Below, piece by piece: positions 36,560 through 46,859 of a DNA stretch of 64,000 nucleotides. The stretch comes from Paramoeba atlantica (lineage: Eukaryota > Discosea): NCBI GenBank assembly GCA_977017575.1, contig CDRNVI010000054.1, positions 124,001-188,000 of the forward strand, written 5' to 3'. Both the position numbers and the translations under genes were made by a program. The notes below the pieces were generated by a model. That model saw only the letters and a program-made list of their open reading frames with translations, searched no databases and was not told the DNA's origin. How positions within the stretch are numbered: position 1 is the first letter of the stretch; each line of letters opens with the position of its first letter.

Positions 36560-38891
36560 GAATGGCATGCGTGTACGAAAAAGGCTTGAATGACGCGGCT
36601 TGGAGCCCAAAGAGGGTATGGTCGCGTATACACCGGAAAACTGAACGTCCGACCCAGGAAATGATGCAAACATTGCCGATACATGCACGTCGGGTAAAGC
36701 CGCTACGACTGCACCGAATTAGAGATTTGATGTTGCCACACGTACGTACACCACACGTCTTTACAATGCAAAGACAAGCGAGTGTGCCTCCATAAATGCT
36801 GCAAGAGACATTTTCCAACAGGCTAAGAAGTCGCGTTTAGTGTTTAATGTTTAAAGTCATGATTGATCGACTCCTCACCACTAAGAACAAAGTGGTACAT
36901 TATTATTATTACGTACGTACACGCTTTGATCAGATATGGGGGAAGATAACGAATCCAACAGGATTACTACGCCAACTAAAACCCTCCCCTGTCACAACAA
37001 AAGATTTGACGCACTCACATATCAAATCTTTAATGCAGGCTGACATAATCGAACTCGTGGAACATACGTACAGCAACTCCATTCGGGCGTGGGTGATCCC
37101 ATTTACAAATCTAGAGAGTAGGAACGGTCAATTCCGGCGCAGATTCATAACCTGGACCAAGCAACATAATGAGGCAATTGCAACGACATACAAGGCAGAG
37201 ATGCCGTTGGAACAGCCGGTCAAGTATGTCTCCCAAGTCCGAGAGGAGTGCGCCGTGCAGCGTGACTTGTCCTCTGCATTCTTCCAGCTGGAATTACCTG
37301 CACCTAGTCGGCCATTTTACCGCTTTATCCACTCTGGAGCCACATACCAGATGACACGCATGCCTATGGGGCATAGCATGGCTCTGGAAGTCATGCAAAT
37401 TATTACATCCGTGATTGCCGGACACACTTCATATACGACAGACCCTATCCTGGAGGATGCGTCACATCTCGATGTGTAGGTTGACGGTTTTCGTCTGTGC
37501 GGGAAAAGAGATGTCTGCAGAGATTATGCAGGATGAGTGTTTGATCGCGCTTTGTTTTCCGGCGTAACACTTAAAGATTACTCCTTTGACCCAGAGGTGG
37601 AATACGACTGGTTGGGGGTGAGGTATCACCACGAGAGTCAGTGCTATCGTATGAACGAATCATTCATCGAGAAAATCCCCGGAACATTGCCGCTAGAGGC
37701 CCCTTATTACTTCTATGAGACGCTTTGTGCGCGTCTAGTGTATGCGTCTGGCATACTCCAAATTCCATTGCCAAGGTACTATTGGATCATAAAGTACGTA
37801 CGGCGTCAGGTTTCGAAGTTAAAAAAAGGGATGATATCAGATACTACATTATTACAGCCGCCTCCGGGAAATATGAACCAGTTACACGACTGGGCGCAAA
37901 AGGTTAAGCGTACTACGTGGCAAACGTACGTTGGATACTCTTCGCAAGCCGCAACACTTTACACAGACGCATCCCTCGATGGATGGGGTGCAGTCCTCTT
38001 TCTTCCGGGCGGAACAGTGTACGGTACAGGGGCGCCATGGATCCACAAAACTGAAATAAATGAAGGCGAAGCCCTGGCCGTAGAAAATGCCCTTCTGTCC
38101 TTTCAACGACATTGGAAGACTATTACAACAATAAATCTGTACGTCGATAACACGAGCGTAGGATTCGCCCTACAGAAACAGTGGGCGGATTCAGAGAGTA
38201 TCGCACGCGTCTTAGTCCGACTTTGTGATTACATGTCAAACCACAACCTCAAAGTAATACCGCGCTATGTGTCGACGAAGCAGAACTACGCCGATCCCTG
38301 GAGCCGAAATCGGTATTTGACTTGGCGACAGGATGGAATGGAACTAGCGAACGCGGCGGGTGCGGACGGCCCTTTCGTTAGTTAGTAATTAGTTATTCGG
38401 AGACCAAAGCAAAATTGAGAAGAAAGTTATAAATTTAGACATTAAAAGCTGAAGCGGGAAGTCATGTGAAATTGAATTCGAGCAAGTCATCTATATACTA
38501 TATATCTTTCATTTCATGGATCACGCGCGAGCCTGTGCCCCCGAATGTCAATTATAAAAGCTTGCGTAAGTAATTGATAAACGGGTGGGTAAAATAAGAT
38601 AATAGGGATACGACCGTATTTTCTATAAATTGTCTAGTATCCATTTTGTACTGTTCATATCCAGATAAAGTTTCCCACCCACCTCCCCACGTCCACGTGC
38701 GGACGGCCCTTTCGTTAGTTAGTAATTAGTTATTCGGAGACCAAAGCAAAATTGAGAAAAAAGTTATAAATTTAGACGTTTAAAGCTGAAGCGGGAAGTC
38801 ATGTGAAATTGAATTCGAGCAAGTCATCTATATACTATATATCTTTCATTTCATGGATCACGCGCGAGCCTGTGCCCCCGAATGTCAATTA
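36560..38891 (+). mobile_element. DIRS-like element D (fossil, 5'-truncated)
   Basis: RT begins with QEMMQTLPIHARRVKPLRLHRI (near 36660), then RRRFITWTKQHN, VQRDLSSAFFQLELP, MTRMPMGHSMALE and a VDGFRLCGK box (near 37480). RNase H follows at 37930-38330 (TLYTDASLDGWGAVL, INEGEALAV, LYVDNTSVGFAL, ADPWSRN). Its end is B1 (38360-38556), A2 (38553-38697) containing CCCACCCACCTCCCC, and B2 (38698-38891). B1 and B2 differ at about three positions, so it is fairly young. Gag, recombinase and A1 are absent; a small number of breaks in RT. It ends against a family-2 LINE scrap. Confidence 0.8.
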
Positions 38892-38945
38892 GGTCATAGA
38901 ATTTTTCTCCGGAAGCCCAGTAGATAACAAGGTCTGGCCCTGTAG
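38892..38945 (-). pseudogene. Family-2 LINE endonuclease scrap
   Basis: The minus strand encodes TGPDLVIYWASGEKFYDL, the PD-x12-D endonuclease core of family-2 LINEs. It directly abuts the B2 end of element D, so the element probably integrated in a LINE; the other LINE half is not seen on the left flank. Confidence 0.65.
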
Positions 38946-39300
38946 AAGCGTTGAGAGAATAATTTTTATATAGAAGTGATTTATCTTCTTAAATTGTTCT
39001 GGAGATAAATTCCATGTTGAATTGCACTTCGAGGAACATAAAATATCAGACTCTCGTAAACAATATAAACCCAAGAGATAAATAAATATACTTTGATCTT
39101 CCGTAATGAATCACACTCCCGAATTATATGCCTTGCTTCCGTATATCCTGATAACATCAATCCTTGTAAAACACAAATTCAAATATTCACCTTCACCAAG
39201 AGATCTCTCTTCCTAACGCGAACGGGTGTCCACGCGGGGACCACCCTTTCGCAAGTCACTGAACTGTCCCTTTCGCTGGTTCATTATGTACACTGCCCAA
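38946..39300. repeat. Probable DIRS-like terminal-repeat scrap
   Basis: Around 39222-39262 the sequence GCGAACGGGTGTCCACGCGG followed by GGACCACCCTTTCGC matches the B-repeat junction style of element C (CAAACGGGTAGTCCGCCCCACGCGGGGACCACCC). No coding. A diverged solo end of another DIRS-like element is likely. Confidence 0.4.
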
Positions 39301-39344
39301 ACACCATTTTTATAACCTTACCCCCCCTCCTTGTTTTTTTTTCT

Positions 39345-39500
39345 TTTTTTTTAAGTGTTATCGTTAAGTTTTTTTTTTAATTATTATATTTTCACCCCCC
39401 GCTCAAATTAGCAAATTTTATCAAATCAAATTAGCAATTTTACTTTGTTTTTATGAAAATAAAGAATTTTTTTTTCTCTCTTTCTCCTCTTTCTTTTTTT
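39345..39500 (-). mobile_element. Tail-only family-3 LINE copy
   Basis: On the minus strand: GAGAGAAAAAAAAATTC, CATAAAAACAAAGTAAAATT, GAGCGGGGGGTGAAAATATA, then an A-run. This is the 'type II' tail end also found at 41345-41440. It follows immediately on the A-tail of the next copy, so it is another, extremely truncated member of the array. It is itself followed by CTTAACGATAACACTT, reminiscent of a leader. Confidence 0.6.
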
Positions 39501-41338
39501 TTGCAATAAATAGGGGGGGAGAAGTATAAAACGCGGCATTGCCTCTATATTTTTACACAGTAGACGAACCAAGTAGGTCCATTGGTGGGGGTATACGATT
39601 TTAAAACAAGCAATCAAATTAGCAATTTCATATTTTGGAGTTTTGCCCAAAACTAGCAATTCGATCTCCCGTAAGTATAAGAACAATAATAACAATAATA
39701 ACAATAAAAACAAGCAATCCAGACCCAATCCATTCGCGCGTTCCGGACCGGGTCTTTCGACCTCTCCACGGCCTGACTTGTGAACCCTTCCCTTGCTAAA
39801 TGGGAGGGTGCAGACGCGGGCCTGTGTCGACAGCGACACGGTCGCGAAACGGGATGCTGGCCGACGGGGAGGAGATTCACTACCCGTGTACTATCTAACT
39901 TGGGGTACCTAGCCCTTTCGAGCTAGGCGTGAGCATAGACTCTGTCGACTCGACCAGCATCCGGGATCACATTGGAGAACCTCGCTCATGAGAGCGAGGC
40001 CCCTTCCAAGGGGGCGTTGGGGTCACTTACGACCATCCTGGAGACCATCATTCGGGCCTGTGAGCGCATGAGCGTCACGTTCAACTCTTTTAAGAGTTCA
40101 TTTCGAGCCTGTGTGTCAGTAAGAAGACCATTAGACGCACTGGCGCGTAGCGCCCCCACCTTCCACAAGACTGCTAGAGCACTTTTGCTCCACGATCCAA
40201 AGGACTCAACCACCATGACGGTGAAGAGTAATTTTTCCTTTTCCGCTTCCTGAAGTTGAGTATTCTTTGTTGTTGAGTAATGTTCAGCGAAAGACCCCGC
40301 AGCCACCCAGCTAGCATTTCGGACGGAGTCCAAATACTTTAGTTGCTGTGCGTGGGCGAAGTCTAACACCATACCATTTCCCAGGGTGAAGTTGGGTATG
40401 AACACGTCGGAGGGCCTGGTGAGACCCCTTCCAGGTCCCCGATTGCCCAAGCTTTTTTCCCTTTGTGGTGCCATGTCGGCTTTCCTGCAAAATGAGGCGA
40501 ATTGTTCGCACACCGCGTTATGCCTGGTGATGAGGCCGTGCCCGTTCTTGCATAGCAAGGCATGTTCCCCATCTCTCTGCAGGGGTAATGCGCATCCTTT
40601 TGCGGGACAAGGTCGATCTTGTTGGTAAATATCGGAGCCTAGCCACCAGCGTGATAGCGTGCGGAACTCGGTGGGTGTGAAAGCGTATCCCTTGTTCCTA
40701 GAGGGCGCGACAAAAGCCCAGCTGTCAGCTCCCTTCCCCGACTGCGAGACCCATCGTGCGCGCGTGCGGGGGTCGGCCTGCCCGTAGGCTGTGGTGAATT
40801 CCTGTTGGGAGATAGCCTGGCTGAGCTGTTGCTGCCGGGGGATGACCATCTCCGGCTCTGTCGCCCTGTCTGCCTCCATTTTGTTGAGCGTACACCGTGG
40901 GCGTTTTCGAGAGGAAATTGTGACGTTGGACTGAGTCATGGTGTGACTTGTTCTGCTTGGGTGTGCGCCCCGTACTAGGGTCCACTAGAGCTACTCCTGC
41001 CTTACTGTTTACATCTTTTACCGAGGCAGTAAATCCGTCAGCCTCTGTAGGGTCCCAGTCATCCATATCGGCGGCGTGCGCATCGGAAGAAACGTAAGCG
41101 GCCAATGCATGAAGTGTCGAAGACCTTAGGCCGAAACCTCCATGACGCTTCCTGCGTTGGATTTGGTCTCGTGCGTGGGGTTCCAGGGGAAAAAGTGCCC
41201 ACTCCACGGCTGTTAAAACGTTTTCATCAAGTATACTACAAAGCTGGGAAAGAGCCTGAGGGGGTGTGGTGCGGAGTGCGTACACCATTTGACAAAAACC
41301 TGTGCATTGGCGAATTAGGGCGATGGCGACTTGTAGGT
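39500..41338 (-). pseudogene. Family-3 LINE copy a, 5'-truncated
   Basis: Minus strand: starts within the region after RT (LQVAIALIRQC at 41338, TGFCQMVYALRTTPPQALSQL), then QRRKRHGGFGLRSS, a CPAKGC...HALLC (CX4CX8HX3C) knuckle near 40600, RPSDVFIPN...MVLDFAHAQQ endonuclease (R-P-x-D-x14-D) near 40390, SWVAAGSFAEHY, ESFGSWSKSALAVLW, and LNVTLMRSQARMMV. There is a frame change near 40900. The 3' UTR (39500-39985) holds the ~240-bp conserved core (39728-39962) and ends CCGCGTTTTATACTTCTCCC with an A-tail. The truncated 5' end joins the A-tail of copy b without spacer. Confidence 0.85.
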
Positions 41339-41339
41339 C

Positions 41340-44300
41340 TTTTTTTTTTATATTTTCACCCCCCGCTCAAATTAGCAAATTTACTTTGTTTTTATGCAAA
41401 TAAAGAATATTTTTTTTCTCTCTTTCTCCTCTTTCTCTCTCACTTTCTCACCTCTTGACATACTTTTACCACCTTTCTACTTACTTTCCTACTTTCCCCT
41501 ACCCAACTTTTCAACTTTTCAGGGAGGGTAAGGTCTCCCTCAGCTTCGTTTCACCCGGCCTGCAGGTGGCTCCTCAACCATTCGCGCGTTCCGGACCGGG
41601 TCTTTCGACCTCTCCACGGCCTGACTTGTGAACCCTTCCCTTGTTATACAGGAGGGCGCAGGCGCGGGCCTGTGTCGACAGCGACACGGTCGCGAAACAG
41701 GATGCTGGCCGACGGGGAGGAGATTCACTACCCGTGTACTACCTCACTTGGGGTACCTAGCCCTGACGGACTAGGCGTGAGCATAGACTCTGTCGGCCCG
41801 ACCAGCACCCGTCCTGGATACCATGGCGTCTCGCTCAGGAGTTCTGAGCCCGGATGGCCTTACTGCCCTTCTAGGGGCGTGTTGGGATCGCTTACCGTCA
41901 TGTGAGAGACCATCATCCTCGCCTGGGATCGCATGAGTGTGATATTGAGCTCGTTGAGCAAGTCATTCCGAGCTTTTGTTTCAGTGAGCAGACCTTTCGA
42001 CGCTTTTGCGCGCTGCGCTCCGACCTTCCACAGGACCGACATTGCGCTACTGCTCCACGAACCAAAGGACTCAACGATCATGGCAGTGAAAAGTAACCGG
42101 GCCTCCTCCGCTTCCTGGCGTTGTTTCTTCTTAGATTCGGAAAAATGGTCAGCGAAGGATCCTGCAGCCACCCAGCTAGCAGTACGGACGGAGTCCAAAT
42201 ACTTTATTTGCTGGGCATGGGTGACTGCAAAGCCCAACACCATACCATTTCCGAGGGCGTAGTTGGGAATAAAGACGTCACCGGGTCTGGTGAGGGCACC
42301 TCCTGGGCCTCGGTTTCCCAAGCTTTTTTCCCTCTGGGGAGCCATGTCTGCCTTGCTGCAGAAAGAAGAAAACTGATCGCAAAAGGCGTTGTGTCTGGTG
42401 ATCAGGCCATGACCGCTTTTACAACAAAGCGCGTGTTCTCCGTTTCTCTGAAGGGGTAACGTGCATCCTTTTGCCGGACAAGGACTAACCTCTGGGTAAA
42501 TACCCATTCCCAACCACCAGCGTGATAACGTTCGGAACTCGGTGGGTGAGAAAGCAAAACCTCTGCTTCTCGAGGGAGTTACGAAGACCCAGTTCCCGGC
42601 CCCTTTTCCCGACTGAGACACCCACCTTGCCCGTGTACGAGGGTCCGCCTTTTCGTATTCTGTGAGCATTTCCTGTTCGGCAATTGCCTGACTCAATTGC
42701 TGTTGCTTGGGAATCACCAGTTCCGGTTCCGTGGAGCCGTCTACCGCCATGCTGCGTAGCATTTGTCTTCGACGTTTCCTGTTTGGGGATGAGATGCGTT
42801 GTGAGCCGGAGTCCGGTCGCGGGTTTTGTTTGGGTATGCGACCTGTGCTGGGGTCCACAAGGGTCACTCCTATTTTGTTGTTGACGTCCTGCGCCGAGGC
42901 GGCGAAACCTTCGGCGTCTGTAGGGTCCCAGTTATCCTCGTCGGCAGCGTGTGCTACAGAAGCAACATAAGCCGATGTTGCGTGGAGAGAGGCAGATCTG
43001 GGACCAAAGCCCCCGTGGCGTTTCCGACGTTGAATTTGGTCACGTGCTTGCGGGTCCAAAGGAAAGAGTGCGAGCTCTACAGCAGTGAGGACGCTCTCGT
43101 CGAGAAGACCGCACAGGTGGGAGAGGGCTTGCGGAGGCGTAGTTCGAAGGGCACAGACCATTTGGCAAAAGCCCGTGCACTGGCGAATTAAGGCCATAGC
43201 GACTTGAGGGTCTCTTATTAATCCGACAGCGGCAAGGGTCTCAAGTGCTGGTTCTATTGCGTTTAAGAGAAGGAATTCCGCGCAATGCTCTGCAGATCCA
43301 ATCGGACTTCCGAGGATATCAAAGTTTCCGTCAACATGGATTTTCTCCGCTGGGATTTCAGGGAATTGTTCAGTGACATGGGCTGAGGGTGGCGGTGTTA
43401 TGATTTCACACTTTTTTGGATTTAAGAACAAACCACATTTAGGGCCAAACTCAGAAAACACGTCCAATGCCTTTCTGACTTCACCCGCCTCCCCCATAAG
43501 GATCCCGCCATCCAAATACCAGAGCTGCGAGTCGAGGTTAGCCCGTGATGGTATTTCTTCGGTGACGTTCGAGAGGACTAGGGAGAATAAGAGTGGACCT
43601 AGGGGGTTGCCCTGTTGTACACCTTCCGCAGATGATATGAAGTGATTTCCGTAGGTGAGAACGCTCGGGTGTGAGTAGCACCATTCTACCCATGGCGATA
43701 ACTCTGGAAAGTATATGCGCGTGAGCAGAATGAAAACAGGTCGACTTACGTTGTTAAATGCGTTTCGCAGGTCCATCTTACAGAACGCGAGGTTATCACT
43801 CCCTAGGTTGTTTAGCATGTTTTTTCTACATAGGTGAATAACTCTTTCGGCTCCCGCTGAAAAAGCGACGCCATATTGGTGCCCTCGAAATAGCTCTCCG
43901 ACCTTTTCCTTGACTGCGAAGCAAGCTGCCTTGCTAACCATCCGTCGTAGGGTTTCACCTGCCGCTATCGGTCGCACCTCATTTTCCCCTTTCTCCAGAG
44001 CACAAAGCCGGGCTCCAGCGTAGAACATTTGTGCTTCGAGGGGCGCATTTCCTTCCAATAAATGATTTGCCAGGCGAGTGAGTGCTGAGAGAGGAGTCAG
44101 ATCCTTATCGGCGTGTTCCCGAATAGCTGCTTGAATGTGTTCCGGTCGCAGGCCCATTGTTCCGGCTGATGACCCTCTGTGAAAGCTGTCGATCGCTTTC
44201 CTTACCTCTGCTTCCTCCAGGCGTAAAGGGGGATCCTCGATCAGTGGTATTTCCTGCGTAGTGGGGTTTTCGTGTGGTTCTGTATGTTTTTCTACGAGTT

Positions 44301-44405
44301 TCGCAAGGGTCTCCTCATTGTCCGGGGCCATTGGTGCTGCAGCTAGGGCGGCCATTCCCCTGGAATATTCGCCCTGACGAGTCAGGAGTTCGGCTCTAAT
44401 TGCTG
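41340..44405 (-). CDS. Family-3 LINE copy b: long RT-endonuclease ORF plus 3' UTR
   Basis: The 831-codon frame 41860-44355 is open throughout. RT: LAFCKMDLRNAFNNVSR (near 43770), SSAEGVQQGNPLGPLLFSL (near 43610), LWYLDGGILMG (near 43510), where the second catalytic Asp of YLDD is Gly (GAC to GGC), so this RT is probably inactive although the frame is intact. A CPAKGC...HALCC knuckle near 42470, RPGDVFIPN...MVLGFAVTHAQQ (last Asp of the endonuclease also changed, to Gly) near 42250, and the C-terminal LNITLMRSQARMMV follow. The 3' UTR core is 41572-41819, with a type II end and A-tail at 41341. The 5' part continues at 46559-46857 beyond a Tc1-like insertion. Confidence 0.85.
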
Positions 44406-46558
44406 CTTACAGGCTGGAGGGGATAAATAAATCTGTTCTTGAGCCAGAAGCGTCTCCTTGCTCTTCACCCTTATCAATCCAGTCTTTCGATTCAACAGCG
44501 TCGTTTGATTCTGCTACTGTAGAGCCGGAAGCGTCTGTAAGTTACGACGCTCAAGTATTGGACAATGTGGAAGAGCTCCGGGACGCGGTTCTTCCTGTTG
44601 AAATTGCCACTCCGATTATCTCTCACGCACTTGGCCCTACAGATTCCGAAATTCCAACGCCCTACATATAGATCAGATCCTAACGTTCTCGAACTGCGTT
44701 CACTAAAAAGGAAAGTGACCGCTCAGCACCGGGCCTTAAAACGTGCACGGACTGATCTTCGTTCGTGCAAACAGAAACTGAGAAGACTTGAGTCTGCTGA
44801 TATTTCCTTCGTCAAAGAGCGGGAAGAATTGCGAGCGGCTTCTCGAGAGGCTGAAATAAGATCTGCACTCATAGAAAAGGCATACGTGGAAACGAAAACT
44901 GAATGTAGACACTTGCGTCACAGCTGCGAAGCTCTTACTAAGGAACAGAAGGAAAACATAAAAATTTTACATGAGTTGCGGTCCCTTTTAGATCAGAGCA
45001 CACAGCAAACTACAAGCGACGGGAAAAGGGGAGGTCGGCCTAAAACAGTGCGCAATCAAAGAAGAAAACTTTTGAAACGGTTCAAGCGTCAAAAAGGCGC
45101 TCTCTCAGAATCAGATTTATACCTACTAAAAGGTGTTTACGAAACAGGAATTTTCTCTCAGGCTGATCTTTGTTATATGTTTTCTATCTCAAGTGGGACA
45201 TGCTCACGTTTACTTAACTGTGAATCGCATGTAGACCAACGCTTGACTCAGATGAAAACAGTGAGGACATCGCTTTTCACATGGGAGCACTTCGACCATG
45301 TGAAAGAAATTGTTCCCACAGTTATTGCAAGTCTTCCTTATCGTTCAGTAACAGTAATTCGTCGAGCTCTCGAGAAGCATACTGAAGGGCGTATTTCTTT
45401 TTCCAACAACCGAGTTCGCGACATTTTGTATTACTTCAATTATTCCTACTCTACAAAGGAAAATACCCTTCAACTAACGACCAGAAGCGGGAGGCACGAG
45501 TTCACTTTGGCAAACTACTACTGGAAGAAAGTGTAGCCTCGGATGAAATTCTATTCTCAAATATTGTTTTCTCCGACGAGACTTATTTCCAAGAGGGTGA
45601 CACGTCACGAAAAAGTTGGCAGAGCCCCACAGATCGCGTTCCAATGAGTCGAACGCATTACCCAATAAAAACAAAAAGGTTATGCTGTGGGGTGCCATTG
45701 ATAAGGAAGGCAATATCCTCTATCATTGGTGTGACAATTTTACCGAGTTTTACGCTCGAGAAGCAACTCGATTATTGGAACTGGGTGAGAAGCGCGAGAC
45801 TCCCCCAGACCAATTAAAACTGGGAAGCCTGTACTACCGAAAACAAATTCTTGATACAAAGTGGATCCCGTACGCTTCTCTTCACAAAGATGCAGTGTAC
45901 ATGGATGACGGCGCGCCCGGCCACACAAGCAAGAAGACACGAAAATGGTGGCTGTCGCACGCCGAGCGTGATTTAGTTTGCGCCGATCTTCGTCATAGAA
46001 AAATGCAGAACGGAGAAACACTTCCAAAGGGGCCAGCCGATTCACCCGATCTCAATCCAATTGAGAATTTGTGGAGCGAAGCGAAAAAGGCGAAAAATAA
46101 AAGAATTCCGCAAACAGCAGTTGAAATTAAGCGTGCTGTAGAAGAATACTTGGACTCAGGTGAGGCTAAAGACTTCGCGAAAACTGTGCATGCATCTTTC
46201 AAGAAAAGACTGCATTGTTGCATCAACAGATTGGGGAAAAAATTCCATACTAGTTATGCGCTCCATTCCGGGTGACTTTTTCGCACTACACAGAGCACGA
46301 ATTTATATAAGATGGGCATATCTACTATAGGTTATCCTTTCTGAACGTTACTTTCGGATAGAATCCACATATACCGGCCTAGTAAATAGTTTTCATGAGT
46401 AGTGAAATCACATAGAACATTCATGTTTTTGGAAAAAATGACGTTTTATTAAGTGTGTTTTATTATATGTGTTATTGTTCTCTATAGTTTTCCAAGCAAG
46501 AGCTCTTTCCAAAAAGCACAAATATGCCTTTTATTTTTTTTTCTGACTCTTTTCGTCT
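44406..46558 (+). mobile_element. Tc1/mariner-superfamily element with DD51E-type transposase
   Basis: Transposase pieces on the plus strand: 44565-45536 (coiled coil about residues 50-150, a basic patch, HTH around IFSQADLCYMFSISSGTCSRLL), then frame +2 EILFSNIVFSDETYF (first Asp, near 45575), then 45645-46275 (VMLWGAIDKEGN, VYMDDGAPGHTSKK with the second Asp, SPDLNPIENLWSEAKK with the Glu). The spacing between second Asp and Glu is 51 residues against 34 in Tc1, owing to an inserted DLRHRKMQNGETLPKG block. Two frameshifts (near 45475 and 45650) break it. It sits inside LINE copy b, whose coding sequence resumes on both sides. Inverted repeats were not resolved. Confidence 0.75.
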
Positions 46559-46857
46559 TCATGAGCCATCCTTCTTTTTCTCCGGCAGGCCACTAGTCCT
46601 AGAGCGTTTTTTCGCTTGGTCCTTCAGAGCCTGTTCCCAAAAAACAAGGTAATCTCCATCGATCCAGAGCTCCATGCATTTCTCTACATGTGAGGCGTAT
46701 GATATGTGTCCTTTACGTCCGCCTCGGTAAGGCGCCGGTAGAGCGCACTTTGGAAGCATTGCTAGGAGTGTCCACGCCTGTATCGTGTTTTCGCGTACAG
46801 CGCATGTTAGAGTTCGGGTCAAGATGTTAGCCCACAAAAACCTGCAGCTGTTTTTTT
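46559..46857 (-). pseudogene. Family-3 LINE copy b, 5' piece
   Basis: SCRFLWANILTRTLTCAVRENTIQAWTLLAMLPKCALPAPYRGGRK...YASHVEKCMELW aligns with SCRPEWEKALCGCLDSAIRENTIEAWTLLAMLPKCVIPAPHRGGSR of the intact 1341-aa ORF. It is the upstream continuation of the ORF ending at 44405. The copy is truncated exactly at SCR (46857), where the A-tail of copy c begins. Confidence 0.85.
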
Positions 46858-46859
46858 TT

